A DNA stretch of 64,000 nt from Halopenitus malekzadehii (lineage in GTDB: Archaea; Halobacteriota; Halobacteria; Halobacteriales; Haloferacaceae). Within the stretch, counting starts at the first letter, position 1; the number at the start of each line of letters is the position of its first letter. The stretch lies in assembly GCF_900108505.1 (NCBI RefSeq), contig NZ_FNWU01000002.1:1-64000 (forward strand), written 5' to 3'. The notes under the pieces are model-generated. The model saw nothing but the letters and a program-made list of their open reading frames with translations. It did not search any database and was not told where the DNA came from. The translations under genes and the position numbers were made by a program. Of this stretch, positions 54,001 to 62,789 are shown one piece after another.

Positions 54001-55080
54001 TCAGGAAGGTTCGGAGACAGTGATCCAGAGGTGGACTTCGCGGTAGGCGTTGTCGGTTGATGGTTGACTTGGAGGATCGTCTTTGTACAGGAGATATGTG
54101 AGGCGGAGATCCTCGCCGGTCATCGGTGGTGCGATGGTGTGTTGGTGGTGCCAAGTTTCATTATGCTCAAGGTCAGCGTGGAAGCGTTGCAACTGCTGTT
54201 GGTCTAGAACGGTGGTTGAGTTATTTGAGATGTTGACGCGTTGCAACAGTACGATGACGGTGTATGATTCCGTCGTATGTTCTTGGTTCCCGATTCCGAC
54301 AGTTAGTGAGCGTTCTTGGTTGGCAGTAAAGTTCTGAGGATAGTTATCTGCGACAAGCTCACCGTCGTCTGTTTCGGTCAGTAAGTACAGTTCGGAGAAC
54401 GATTCGCCAGTCTGTGGGACTGCGACGGCGTAACCGACGCTACTTACTGCTAACAGTACACTGCAGACCAGTAAGACGTTCAGGACCATATCTGCCCGGT
54501 CATCCGGTTCGAGGAACTCTCGACGTGCAGCCTGAATCCACGATCGATATGGAACGCGGAATCGGTATGCATCGGGGAGTGCCGCTCGTCGGTGGTATGC
54601 GATGAATGTGAGGAGAAACGTGACGCCGGTCAGACTAACTACAATCGGAATGAGACGAATACCCCACGGAGTGAAGTTCAGGACGAGTCCGATCAGCGGG
54701 ACGATCGCAATGCTTGTACCGAATGATAGCGCAACGCGTTCAATCCCGTCGATCCCGCCGCTTTCAGCCTTGATTGCCGTAGTGACTGACTCAACATCAC
54801 GATCTGATGACTGCGCCTCGTTTGGGCTGGGGTCTGCGTCGGCTGCAGCGTCAGTCGCTGAAGTATTAGATTCCGGGAATAACGCTGCGATGAATGCGTA
54901 GCCGGGAATAAATAACACGAACGGTAATCCAAGCACGACTCGAATCGGTGTGTCTCGAATCCCGGGAAGAAAGATCGCGGCAATTGTCACGCACAGATAC
55001 ATACACACGGCAGCGAGATCAGGTGGGATGTCTTCGACGGAGTCGGGGAGAATACCTGTACCGTTATCCCGCCGTGCCAT
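54001..55080 (-). CDS. DUF1616 membrane protein
   Basis: A 359-residue protein with the DUF1616 plan: an N-terminal pair of helices (LAAVCMYLCVTIAAIFLPG and VLGLPFVLFIPGYAFIAALF), an acidic loop, two more (FGTSIAIVPLIGLVLNFTPW and LIPIVVSLTGVTFLLTFIAY), one further helix (NVLLVCSVLLAVSSVGYAVA) and an extracellular beta-domain (about 240-359) with Asn sequons. ATG 55080 is the start because a TTTATATC box lies 26 bp upstream. DUF1616 genes are common in haloarchaeal glycan clusters, but their role is undefined. Confidence 0.82.
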   Translation of the reverse strand: MARRDNGTGILPDSVEDIPPDLAAVCMYLCVTIAAIFLPGIRDTPIRVVLGLPFVLFIPGYAFIAALFPESNTSATDAAADADPSPNEAQSSDRDVESVTTAIKAESGGIDGIERVALSFGTSIAIVPLIGLVLNFTPWGIRLIPIVVSLTGVTFLLTFIAYHRRAALPDAYRFRVPYRSWIQAARREFLEPDDRADMVLNVLLVCSVLLAVSSVGYAVAVPQTGESFSELYLLTETDDGELVADNYPQNFTANQERSLTVGIGNQEHTTESYTVIVLLQRVNISNNSTTVLDQQQLQRFHADLEHNETWHHQHTIAPPMTGEDLRLTYLLYKDDPPSQPSTDNAYREVHLWITVSEPS

Positions 55081-55102
55081 TAGTCGGATAACCCTCTTGA
55101 GA

Positions 55103-55110
55103 GATATAAA
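55103..55110 (-). promoter_or_regulatory. TATA box of the DUF1616 gene
   Basis: TTTATATC on the minus strand is centred 26 bp before the ATG at 55080, a leaderless haloarchaeal promoter, and fixes the start over the upstream in-frame ATG. Confidence 0.7.
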
Positions 55111-55190
55111 CTCCGCGTTCGTATGGAGCAAGAACCGATACACTCAGGCATCCGGAGTCAGGACACAGTACTACAGCGTTGGAGTGACGA

Positions 55191-55463
55191 ATGCCTCCAA
55201 AACCCCAACTGTTCGTGTATTATCTCACTGCGTGGATGCTAGCAACGCTGATCGTCCTCACAGTGCTGAATGCCCTAACACTAGAATTATACTTCGTCGT
55301 GGCACTCATCGGGTTGCTGGTCGTTACTGAGTTAACAATGCCGGTGAATATACAGCCACAGTGGCGTTACCGGCTTCGATGGATCATCCTTGCTGGATTA
55401 ATCATATTCGGATATATTGTTACCAGACGTATTCTGGAGATCCTGCCATCTGATGTGCTTTGA
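55191..55463 (+). CDS. small three-helix membrane protein
   Basis: A 90-residue protein with three hydrophobic helices: LFVYYLTAWMLATLIVLTVL, LYFVVALIGLLVVTELTMPV and WIILAGLIIFGYIVTRRILE. It lies divergent from the DUF1616 gene with 110 bp between starts, and similar small membrane proteins are often neighbours of DUF1616 genes. Function unknown. A poly-T terminator follows about 70 bp downstream. Confidence 0.7.
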   Translation: MPPKPQLFVYYLTAWMLATLIVLTVLNALTLELYFVVALIGLLVVTELTMPVNIQPQWRYRLRWIILAGLIIFGYIVTRRILEILPSDVL

Positions 55464-55533
55464 TCAACAGATTACTTGCTTGCTCTAGTGTTCGATTGAG
55501 GGAGAAAACGGCCTCTTATTAAACGTGTGTTTC

Positions 55534-55546
55534 TTTTTTTTTTTTT
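55534..55546 (+). terminator. poly-T terminator
   Basis: A run of 13 T on the plus strand after the small membrane protein gene fits intrinsic poly-U termination in archaea. It ends directly against the stop codon of the convergent winged-helix gene. Confidence 0.6.
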
Positions 55547-55828
55547 CTAGATTTTCTTTTCGATAAACTTCTCAAAGTCCGTTTCCTCGCTTTCGTAGAC
55601 ATCGCGGTGATCGGCTGCTATCTGGCCTTTCTCTGTAATAATATAGAGTCCACTATTCGGTGATGGACCAATTCGCTCTACCAGTTCATAGTCCGCTAAT
55701 ACTGGCAGTCGCGTGTTGATATATCCACGATCACGATCAAGGATATATGCTAAGTTGGCACCGTTGTTTCGGTAACCATCGGACAAAGCAGTAAGTATCT
55801 GAAAATCAATTGGAACTTTCAGTTTCAT
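55547..55828 (-). CDS. winged-helix regulator (PhiH1-repressor-like)
   Basis: A 93-residue protein with the haloarchaeal PhiH1-type winged helix: QILTALSDGYRNNGANLAYI, then RGYINTRLPVLADYELVERI (recognition helix) and SGLYIITEKGQIAADH (wing). It is single-domain and likely a DNA-binding repressor. It is encoded opposite and convergent to the small membrane protein gene. Confidence 0.85.
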   Translation of the reverse strand: MKLKVPIDFQILTALSDGYRNNGANLAYILDRDRGYINTRLPVLADYELVERIGPSPNSGLYIITEKGQIAADHRDVYESEETDFEKFIEKKI

Positions 55829-56043
55829 ACTATCTGGGACATCATCTACCTATGTATATTTTCCGTCATAGCCACTTCGAACGTGTTTGAGAATCGTGCG
55901 GCGCCGTATCCTCTCTCTGCTCGCATCTCCCATTCAGTCGGCGCTTGCTGGGGAAGAGGACTTAGCGTCTGCATTCAGCTAAAAAATGCTAGGAAGAGAG
56001 ATCAATCGCATCCAGTAATGTTATATTGCTGACTGAATTCCGG

Positions 56044-56973
56044 ATGAGTATGCAGGATCAACAGGTGCTGGTTACTGGCGGCGCCGGGTTTATTGGATCT
56101 AACCTAGCGAATACCCTCGCAGTTGAAAACGATGTTATCGCGCTCGACAACGGATATTTAGGAACGGCTGAAAATCTCGATGCGGATGTCACGTATGTTG
56201 ATGCTGATGTTCGTAACGATGGTCTCCCGACGGATGTCGATGTCGTCTACCATTTAGCAGCATTGTCAAGTCGACAGATGCTTGAGGAGAACCCGCGTGA
56301 GGGAGCACGCGTTAACATTGAGGGTTTCGTGAACGTCGTTGAGCAGGCATATGCTGATGACTGTGAGACGATCGTGTACGCGTCGACATCGTCGGCGTAT
56401 GGCAGTCGTACTGAGCCTAGTCCTGAGGATATGGACTTGGAGGCGGCGACGGGCTATGATGCGTCGATGCTGGGGCGGGAACGGTATGCTGAATACTACA
56501 ACAATTTCTATGAGAATCTCTCGTGTGCGGGGATGCGGTTCTTCTCAGTGTATCAAGGTTACGGTGGGAATGAAGCGCATAAGGGCGAGTACGCGAATAC
56601 GGTTTCGCAGTTTGCGGACAAGATCGCGTCTGGGGAGCCACCTGTGTTGTGGGGGGATGGCTCTCAGACGCGAGACTTCACTCACGTCGACGACGTTGTC
56701 CGCGGACTAGTACGAGCCGGTGAAGAAGAATTGGCTGGCGTTTATAATCTCGGGACAGGGGAGCCATACTCGTTCAACGAGATGGTCGCACTCATCAACG
56801 AGGCGTTGGGCACAGATGTTGAACCCGAGTACGAGCCGATTCCACTAGAAAACTACGTCCACGATACGTGCGCGGATATCTCGAAAATCAGGGAGGCGAC
56901 TGGCTGGGAGCCGCAGATTTCTTTCGAGGAAGGTGTCAAGCGTGTCGTCAAACCCTACCGATCTGAGGCGTAG
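56044..56973 (+). CDS. NDP-sugar epimerase/dehydratase homologue, catalytic Lys replaced by Met
   Basis: A 309-residue extended SDR like UDP-glucose 4-epimerase. VLVTGGAGFIGSNLANTLAV binds NAD; IVYASTSSAYG gives the Ser/Thr. The Tyr-x3-Lys motif reads YDASM (about 138-142; Met in place of Lys), then GRERYAEYYN, so the catalytic lysine is missing. FSVYQGYGGNEAHKGEYANT is the sugar-binding loop. ATG 56044 is chosen over an upstream in-frame ATG at 56026. It probably belongs to the glycan cluster but may be inactive. Confidence 0.82.
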   Translation: MSMQDQQVLVTGGAGFIGSNLANTLAVENDVIALDNGYLGTAENLDADVTYVDADVRNDGLPTDVDVVYHLAALSSRQMLEENPREGARVNIEGFVNVVEQAYADDCETIVYASTSSAYGSRTEPSPEDMDLEAATGYDASMLGRERYAEYYNNFYENLSCAGMRFFSVYQGYGGNEAHKGEYANTVSQFADKIASGEPPVLWGDGSQTRDFTHVDDVVRGLVRAGEEELAGVYNLGTGEPYSFNEMVALINEALGTDVEPEYEPIPLENYVHDTCADISKIREATGWEPQISFEEGVKRVVKPYRSEA

Positions 56974-57050
56974 TGACTGCTCAAGATGTGACATATTCTG
57001 ATCCGGTCGCGGTCAGTACAGGCTGCATACGGAGAAACTCGGTTGGCTTG

Positions 57051-57209
57051 CTAATCAAACCATTCTTGGTACTCATCGCATTCGTCACATTCAGCCTGGG
57101 TTACCCACTCGTCGCCGCGATCGTGATTCCAAGGCGCTACTTTCGTAACACGAACGGAAAGTGCCCCACAGTCTGGGCACTCCGCTGGAGGTTTTCCAGC
57201 CATGTCCAT
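57051..57209 (-). CDS. zinc-ribbon microprotein
   Basis: A 52-residue protein from ATG 57209: MDMAGKPPAECPDCG, about 20 residues, AECDECDEYQEWFD. CPDC and CDEC form a four-Cys zinc ribbon of the HVO_2753-like microprotein kind. A longer start is possible but would add Ile-rich residues without conservation. It sits between the epimerase gene and the IS6 remnant. Confidence 0.65.
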   Translation of the reverse strand: MDMAGKPPAECPDCGALSVRVTKVAPWNHDRGDEWVTQAECDECDEYQEWFD

Positions 57210-57277
57210 TATTGATCGTTGTATATGAATATCTATAGAAATCATTAATAAAATTTCCCGATCTGACACGGTCGTGT

Positions 57278-57801
57278 TTAGTTTGGAGCATTAAGCCAGG
57301 CAGCAAATGCTTGGAGCCAATTTTCAGCAGTTTCAGGCTGTACGTGGCTGAAACAGTTTGAGAACGAGGACGTTCGGCGCTTAAGTTCTCGAAAAATTCG
57401 TTCGATGACGTTTCGATTTCCATTTCGTTTAGTTTAAAATCGGAGCCCGGCTCTGGCCAGCGTAGTTTGGAGGTGTTGAACGCCATCAACCAGAAACACG
57501 GTGGATTCGACGGTGTGTTTCTGGCGGAGTTCGCGGAGAAAGATCTCGGTTAATGCAGTCGTTGTCGTTGAAAATAACCGCAGATGCAGCAACTTGTCTG
57601 TCCCTGGATCAGCTGCTGCATACAGCCAGAACTGCCGATCGTTGATTCGAATCACAGTTTCGTCAACAGCGACGTGATTCGGGCTTCGACCGTCTGTAGG
57701 CTGTAAATCGGCCTTCTGCACCCAATCGTGGATTGCTTTCCGAGATCGCTCGACACCCAACTCTTCGAGAACCGAGACGGTACTCGATAGCGACAGCCCC
57801 G
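57278..57801 (-). pseudogene. IS6-family (ISH15-like) transposase remnant
   Basis: The minus strand reads GLSLSSTVSVLEELGVERSR, DWVQKADLQPTDGRSPNHVA, VDETVIRINDRQFWLY (first catalytic Asp) and FLVDGVQHLQTTLARAGLRF, the DDE core of IS6. Then an in-frame TAA (near 57435) replaces the tyrosine-rich stretch, and the rest of the frame continues NRNVIERIFRELKRRTSSFS with the catalytic Glu to a stop at 57278. The first ~30 residues are missing, cut at the stop codon of the glycosyltransferase to its right. Confidence 0.85.
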
Positions 57802-59085
57802 CTAATCAAGATAGTCCCCGTTGTGGTTACCCGACGGAGAATGTCGCTGTATGTCTCGTGTGGCGACTGCACTCATAAAGAACGCGTTGAACACGAGTTG
57901 GACGCCGAGGACGATTGCGGTGAATGCAACGACGTCGCCGGTAACCATCGGGAGTTGTGTAAACCCGGTTTGTGCCCATTGGATGATGAGCCAGCTGGCA
58001 TATAGGGCGCCGCTGAGAAAGATTATGAGTCCAAGCGAGGCTATCCGTTCAAGCGACAGGTGCTCCATAATACCTTCTGTGATGGTGTCGGTCGGGCGTT
58101 TGATCGGGTCACTAGCGATCGTTGCAAACGTACCCATACTTCCGACTTGAAAGCCGACGAGGATCAATAGTGATCCGGCGATGGCAGTATGGATTCCGAA
58201 TGTGGCACCACCAAGTGTGATGTCGGTGATAGCGAGCGTGAGGACGAGTATCCCGAGAAGACCCATAATTGTTCCAGGGATTGTGAATAGGTACCGTGGG
58301 GCATTTAATAGCATAAATCGGACGTGACGCCAGCCATCACGGAAGCTTTCGAGGGTTGCATCACCTTCACGTTCGTGGTAGGTGATCGGGATTTCTTCGA
58401 TGGTCATATCACGAGCGCCGGCATCCATAATCATCTCGGAGGCGAATTCCATCCCGGTTGTTTCGAGGTTAAGTTCGTCAAGAACGTCAGCACGGAAGGC
58501 GCGGTAACCGGAGTGAGCGTCACTGACACCAGCGTCGTAGAAGGTGTTCAGAAATTTGGTGAGTAAAGGATTCCCGATGTACTGGTGGAGTGCCGGCATT
58601 GCGCCAGGTTTGATTTCGCCGTTGAGACGGCTACCCATAACGATGTCGGCGTCGCCGTTCACAACTGGATCTAATAATGTTGGGAATTGCTCAAAGTCGT
58701 AGGTCGTGTCTGCGTCGCCAATGACGATGTAGTCGCCCCGGCAGCGTTCGAATGCATACCGGTATGCGTAGCCGTAGCCGGGCTGGTCGGGTTCGACGAC
58801 GATCGCGCCGAGTTCACGCGCTATCTCGGGTGTCCGGTCAGTTGAGTCGTCGCTGATGATAACTTCGGTGTGGTAGCCGGATGCTTGCACCGCGGTTCGG
58901 ACGCGTTCAATGCATTCTCGAATCCCGGCTTCTTCGTTCATCGTCGGCATAACGATGCTGACTGTCGGTGAGATGTCACTGTCAGCATCGAGGAGGGGCC
59001 TACTATCAGTATCCTCTATCGGTTTATCCGTTGATGGCGCTATACTCCGCGGCTTGCTGTGTTCTTGAACTTTCGTTGATCCCAT
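57802..59085 (-). CDS. GT2 glycosyltransferase, dolichyl-phosphate-sugar synthase-like
   Basis: A 427-residue GT-A enzyme. SIVMPTMNEEAGIRECIERV begins the nucleotide-sugar domain; ISDDSTDRTPEIARELGA, YIVIGDADTTYDFEQFP (DxD) and MGSRLNGEIKPGAMPALHQY are dolichol-phosphate mannose/glucose synthase motifs. Four transmembrane helices fill the C-terminus (about 280-410). It would charge the lipid carrier. ATG 59085 is the likely start; an upstream in-frame ATG would add 21 residues without family likeness. Its stop abuts the IS6 remnant, so the natural C-terminus may have been altered. Confidence 0.88.
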   Translation of the reverse strand: MGSTKVQEHSKPRSIAPSTDKPIEDTDSRPLLDADSDISPTVSIVMPTMNEEAGIRECIERVRTAVQASGYHTEVIISDDSTDRTPEIARELGAIVVEPDQPGYGYAYRYAFERCRGDYIVIGDADTTYDFEQFPTLLDPVVNGDADIVMGSRLNGEIKPGAMPALHQYIGNPLLTKFLNTFYDAGVSDAHSGYRAFRADVLDELNLETTGMEFASEMIMDAGARDMTIEEIPITYHEREGDATLESFRDGWRHVRFMLLNAPRYLFTIPGTIMGLLGILVLTLAITDITLGGATFGIHTAIAGSLLILVGFQVGSMGTFATIASDPIKRPTDTITEGIMEHLSLERIASLGLIIFLSGALYASWLIIQWAQTGFTQLPMVTGDVVAFTAIVLGVQLVFNAFFMSAVATRDIQRHSPSGNHNGDYLD

Positions 59086-59352
59086 ATGTGCCAACCCCAC
59101 CCACGGGCGGCGGTTAGGTATTATTCGAAGGCGATCCGCTTCTTTCAACTGCGGGAATGTGCCGTATCAACCCCCACACTCGGATGATCACATCATTTCG
59201 GAGGTGAGTGATCTGTGTAATCAGCCCCACTCAAGTCATATCAATACAATAGACAATACAGCTATCACATAAAATTGTTTCTCTCACGAAGTCTTCTCAT
59301 ATATGATGTTTTTTCACCTCAGCGAGGGGTCAGCCGAGCAGACTGGAGAAGT

Positions 59353-60582
59353 TCACTGATTTCGAAGGATTCGAATGGAATCCAGCCCGACTAATCGTGA
59401 TCCAGCAATCAGTCCGCTTAAGAGACTCATCGTCGCAGCCACGCCGATACCAAGTAGCAAGATTTGAGGGGAAATACGAACGACATTCTCGAACCCAGTG
59501 ATGGTAGTAGCGAGGTGGTCAATGCCGTTTGCCATCGGTATGACCAAACCAAGGCTTACAACACAGCCAAGTATTCCGACGATGATCGCTTGAGTAATAA
59601 CGACGCCAGTAACGGTGATACTAGAGTTTCCAAGTGCTTTTAATGCGGCATATTGGGGAAGTTGTTGGTAGACCATTGACAGTAGTATGTTGAGTGTCAA
59701 TGTGAGTCCGGCGACTACTGCGAGGACGATGAGACTTGCACCGCCGGCCAGGACGACAGCTTGTCGTTCTAACGTTGCTTGAAACTGCTCCTGGTTTGTT
59801 CTAATCGTCAGTTCAGGATATGCAGTTTGCAAGTCTTGGGCAACGGCCTGTGGATTACTGTCGTTTGTCGTGGTGACTGCAACAATTGTCGCCGGATCGG
59901 TTCCGGTTTTCCCCGTTATTTCTTGCAGTTCACTGAGCGGCATCGTCACTGTCGGCGTACCGAGGAACTGATTGCCGGTGCTAGAGACACCGACGATCGT
60001 AAATTCATTATTGCGTGCTGATGTGATCGTGCCCCCGACGTGGATACGATCACCAACGTCGACGTCAAGGAGTGTTGCCGTGCGCTCGTCGATTAGGATT
60101 TCGTGAGTCATCGGGCCGTTATAGCTCCCGTTCGCGTAATGCGAATCTCCCTGAAACCCACGTCCTTCGGAAATCGAGACACCGGCACTGCTAGGGACAC
60201 CCATTGAGGCGATCGTTTGGAACTCCTCACCATCCGAGCTCACATATACTGTTTGAAATAGGAGTGGACCGACAGTCCGGATTGAATCACGTTGCCGTAA
60301 CTCATCGGCGAACGTGTGGGCATCGTAAATCGAGTTTTGTACTCCGCCAACCTGTGACGGCGTGAATTGAACGGACCCGCCAGTAATCCACAGATCCCGG
60401 CCGGCATTCTCAAACTTCTCTTGCCCGGTTTCGACGACGCCAAGCCCAGTCCCGGCAAGCAGCATCGTGGACAAGATCGCCAGTGTGACGCCGATCACCG
60501 CGAGGAGAGTACGTGTCCGATCGTGTCGTAACTGGGCGACGGCAACCGAAGCAATAGCCGTGAGGCGACTCACGAGGATCAT
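59353..60582 (-). CDS. FtsX-like ABC transporter permease
   Basis: A 409-residue MacB/FtsX-type permease: one N-terminal helix (TLLAVIGVTLAILSTMLLAG), a long extracytoplasmic domain (about 45-270) and three C-terminal helices (ASLIVLAVVAGLTLTLNILL, VVITQAIIVGILGCVVSLGL, LLGIGVAATMSLLSGLIAG). It is the last gene of a three-gene operon; its start overlaps the previous gene by 4 nt (ATGA). This type of complex works as a mechanotransmission or export system for lipoproteins, peptides or lipids. Confidence 0.9.
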   Translation of the reverse strand: MILVSRLTAIASVAVAQLRHDRTRTLLAVIGVTLAILSTMLLAGTGLGVVETGQEKFENAGRDLWITGGSVQFTPSQVGGVQNSIYDAHTFADELRQRDSIRTVGPLLFQTVYVSSDGEEFQTIASMGVPSSAGVSISEGRGFQGDSHYANGSYNGPMTHEILIDERTATLLDVDVGDRIHVGGTITSARNNEFTIVGVSSTGNQFLGTPTVTMPLSELQEITGKTGTDPATIVAVTTTNDSNPQAVAQDLQTAYPELTIRTNQEQFQATLERQAVVLAGGASLIVLAVVAGLTLTLNILLSMVYQQLPQYAALKALGNSSITVTGVVITQAIIVGILGCVVSLGLVIPMANGIDHLATTITGFENVVRISPQILLLGIGVAATMSLLSGLIAGSRLVGLDSIRILRNQ

Positions 60583-61832
60583 TGCCGCATCACCTCAAGT
60601 GGTTCTGCTCGCCGCGAGAGCCAGATCGGGTATGGGGCGGCAACGATCCCGATGCACAGTGCGACGCTGAATCCATACCCGAAGAGAGCGGGATGCAGGA
60701 CAGCAAGTGATGGGACGTCAAGCGTGGCGGCGACGGCAGCGTTCGTAATGAGGATTCCAGCGACTCCAAGCCCAACGCCGAGAAGCCCACCGAGGACAGC
60801 AAGACTCATCGTTTCCGTGACGACGAGCACAGCAAGCGATCGTTCAGAGTAGCCGAGTGCGGTCAACGTGGCTAACGCTGATCGATCGTGTGTGACTTCG
60901 AGTCCCATCATCGTCGCTGTGAACAGTACGCCAATGAGAACAGCGATGACCAGCGCTGCGACGGCCATTGCGACGGGTAAGCTTGAGGTTGAGACCTGTT
61001 GGGTTGCAATCCCAGTTCGTGTGACAACAGTCGTGTTCGGGTACAATGATGCTAACTCGTTGCGGACGCTGGGATCATTCGTGCTCACAAGAAGTTGGTC
61101 GGCGGCGTCATCGGTTGTGGAACCGCTCATTGCTTGGAGTTCACTGAGATGTACAAGTGCAATCGGGGCGACGCCGACACCAGTTTGAAATTCTTCGTCG
61201 GAGACAGACTGGACGTGAAGTGACTCTGGTGTCGATTCAACTGGTTCGATCGGATCAGCGGCTGATACGTTCAACACGTCTGCAGCCGCAGGATTGATCA
61301 CTGCTTCACCAGTCCAGGTCCCGTTATAGGTGCCGTTTGCGAAGTACGGATCACCGGCTTGCAAGGCATCTGTTGGTTGCCCGGCAATGACTGGCTGGCT
61401 TGTTTCTGGAACGATAACGCCGATAAAGAGGACGTACTCCGGGTCGTTACGTGTGGATGACTGGACTGGAACAACCTGCAAGAGGACGGGCGTGGCATAC
61501 TCAACCCGTGTATCAGACTGTAACCGGTCTGTCAACCTGTGCGTGTCTCCGAGTTGCGGGCCACCTGTTGACACCGCGATCGTGTTTAAATTCCCGCCTT
61601 CTGGAACGACCCAGTAATCAACGTCGTCGCTTTGCACGGCGTTTTGTGATGCCATCCCGAGTGCAACGCCTGATACAGTGATTAACAGCATAATAGCGAC
61701 CGCAACGCCGGTAATACTTAACAGAAGTCTGTTGGAGCCACCGCCGGTTGCTTTCCCAAGTGTCCGTCGGAATCCGAGTCCCGCAATCGACACGGTGCGT
61801 CGACCGAGGGCACGAAGATTATGTAGTTTCAT
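60579..61832 (-). CDS. FtsX-like ABC transporter permease
   Basis: A 417-residue paralogue of the following permease with the same plan: helix at LLLSITGVAVAIMLLITVSG, external domain about 60-285, three helices near 290-400, ending APYPIWLSRRAEPLEVMRQ. The start overlaps the ATPase gene by 14 nt. The external domains of the two permeases both contain NGTYNGTWT/NGSYNGPMT-type motifs in the same position, showing duplication. Confidence 0.9.
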   Translation of the reverse strand: MKLHNLRALGRRTVSIAGLGFRRTLGKATGGGSNRLLLSITGVAVAIMLLITVSGVALGMASQNAVQSDDVDYWVVPEGGNLNTIAVSTGGPQLGDTHRLTDRLQSDTRVEYATPVLLQVVPVQSSTRNDPEYVLFIGVIVPETSQPVIAGQPTDALQAGDPYFANGTYNGTWTGEAVINPAAADVLNVSAADPIEPVESTPESLHVQSVSDEEFQTGVGVAPIALVHLSELQAMSGSTTDDAADQLLVSTNDPSVRNELASLYPNTTVVTRTGIATQQVSTSSLPVAMAVAALVIAVLIGVLFTATMMGLEVTHDRSALATLTALGYSERSLAVLVVTETMSLAVLGGLLGVGLGVAGILITNAAVAATLDVPSLAVLHPALFGYGFSVALCIGIVAAPYPIWLSRRAEPLEVMRQ

Positions 61833-62598
61833 CGACCTTCTGACGATGACCGTCGCGCAGTCTGATCACACGGTCAACGCGGTCAAGCACTTGCGGGTCG
61901 TGTGAGGCAACGATAACGGCGCGATCAGTTGCGACGGCCGCGAGGACGTCAAGTACGCGCTTCCCTGTCGTGGTATCGAGTTCACCAGTTGGTTCATCTG
62001 CGATGACGAGGTCCGGATCGGTGGCGAGTGCCCGGGCGACGGCAACGCGTTGTTGTTCGCCACCGCTGAGTTCACCGGGTGTGTGGTGAACACGATCGTC
62101 CAGCCCGACGTTTGCGAGGAGCTCCGTAGCACGTTGTCGCCGTTGGCGTCGAGAGTAGCCGAGTTCAATAAGAGGCGTAGCCACGTTTGCACGTGCTGAA
62201 AGGGATGGGAGCAGATGGAAGTGCTGAAACACGATCCCGACGTGATCCAGTCGGAGTTTAGTGCGTTGGCGCGTTGAGAGAGTATTCGTCTGGCGGCCTG
62301 CAAGAGCGACGCTGCCGGTTGAAGGTGTATCGAGTGCGGCGAGTAGGTGCAGTAATGTTGATTTGCCGCTACCGCTTGGCCCGGCGAGCCCAACGAATTC
62401 ACCACGGGTTACTGACAGCGAGATGTTAGAGAGAGCTGTGACTATCTCGGCACTCTGTGAGGATCGAGAGAACCATCCGCTGTGACTGCTCCCACGTGTG
62501 AAGTGACGGGAGACGTCGGTACACGTAACGACTGGGTCTACCTCAGTAGATGTGTTTGTGGATGATGAAGAGTGGTATATAGTCGACCGAGGAACCAT
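61819..62598 (-). CDS. ABC transporter ATP-binding protein (MacB/LolD-type)
   Basis: A 259-residue ATPase: GPSGSGKSTLLHLLAALD (Walker A, about 70-87), a Q-loop in HVGIVFQHFHLLPSLSARAN, LSGGEQQRVAVARAL (signature), DLVIADEPTGELDT (Walker B) and ASHD (switch His). It drives the two permeases encoded downstream in the operon. The N-terminal 30 residues are a Ser/Thr-rich leader before the domain, and a later start is possible. Confidence 0.92.
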   Translation of the reverse strand: MVPRSTIYHSSSSTNTSTEVDPVVTCTDVSRHFTRGSSHSGWFSRSSQSAEIVTALSNISLSVTRGEFVGLAGPSGSGKSTLLHLLAALDTPSTGSVALAGRQTNTLSTRQRTKLRLDHVGIVFQHFHLLPSLSARANVATPLIELGYSRRQRRQRATELLANVGLDDRVHHTPGELSGGEQQRVAVARALATDPDLVIADEPTGELDTTTGKRVLDVLAAVATDRAVIVASHDPQVLDRVDRVIRLRDGHRQKVDETT

Positions 62599-62789
62599 TA
62601 GTTGGACACTCGACCATTCGACAAGATGCTATATAAAGAGTTGTGGATAGTGACTCGTTCGCAGGACGTGTTCACCGGGGGTAGCTGAGGATTTCAACAA
62701 AGCCAAGAAATTCGCCATTGACAGTACATAGTCGCGGATTTCGATGTCAAAAAACTGATTACACCCAGTGCTGTCGGTAGTTGTAACGA

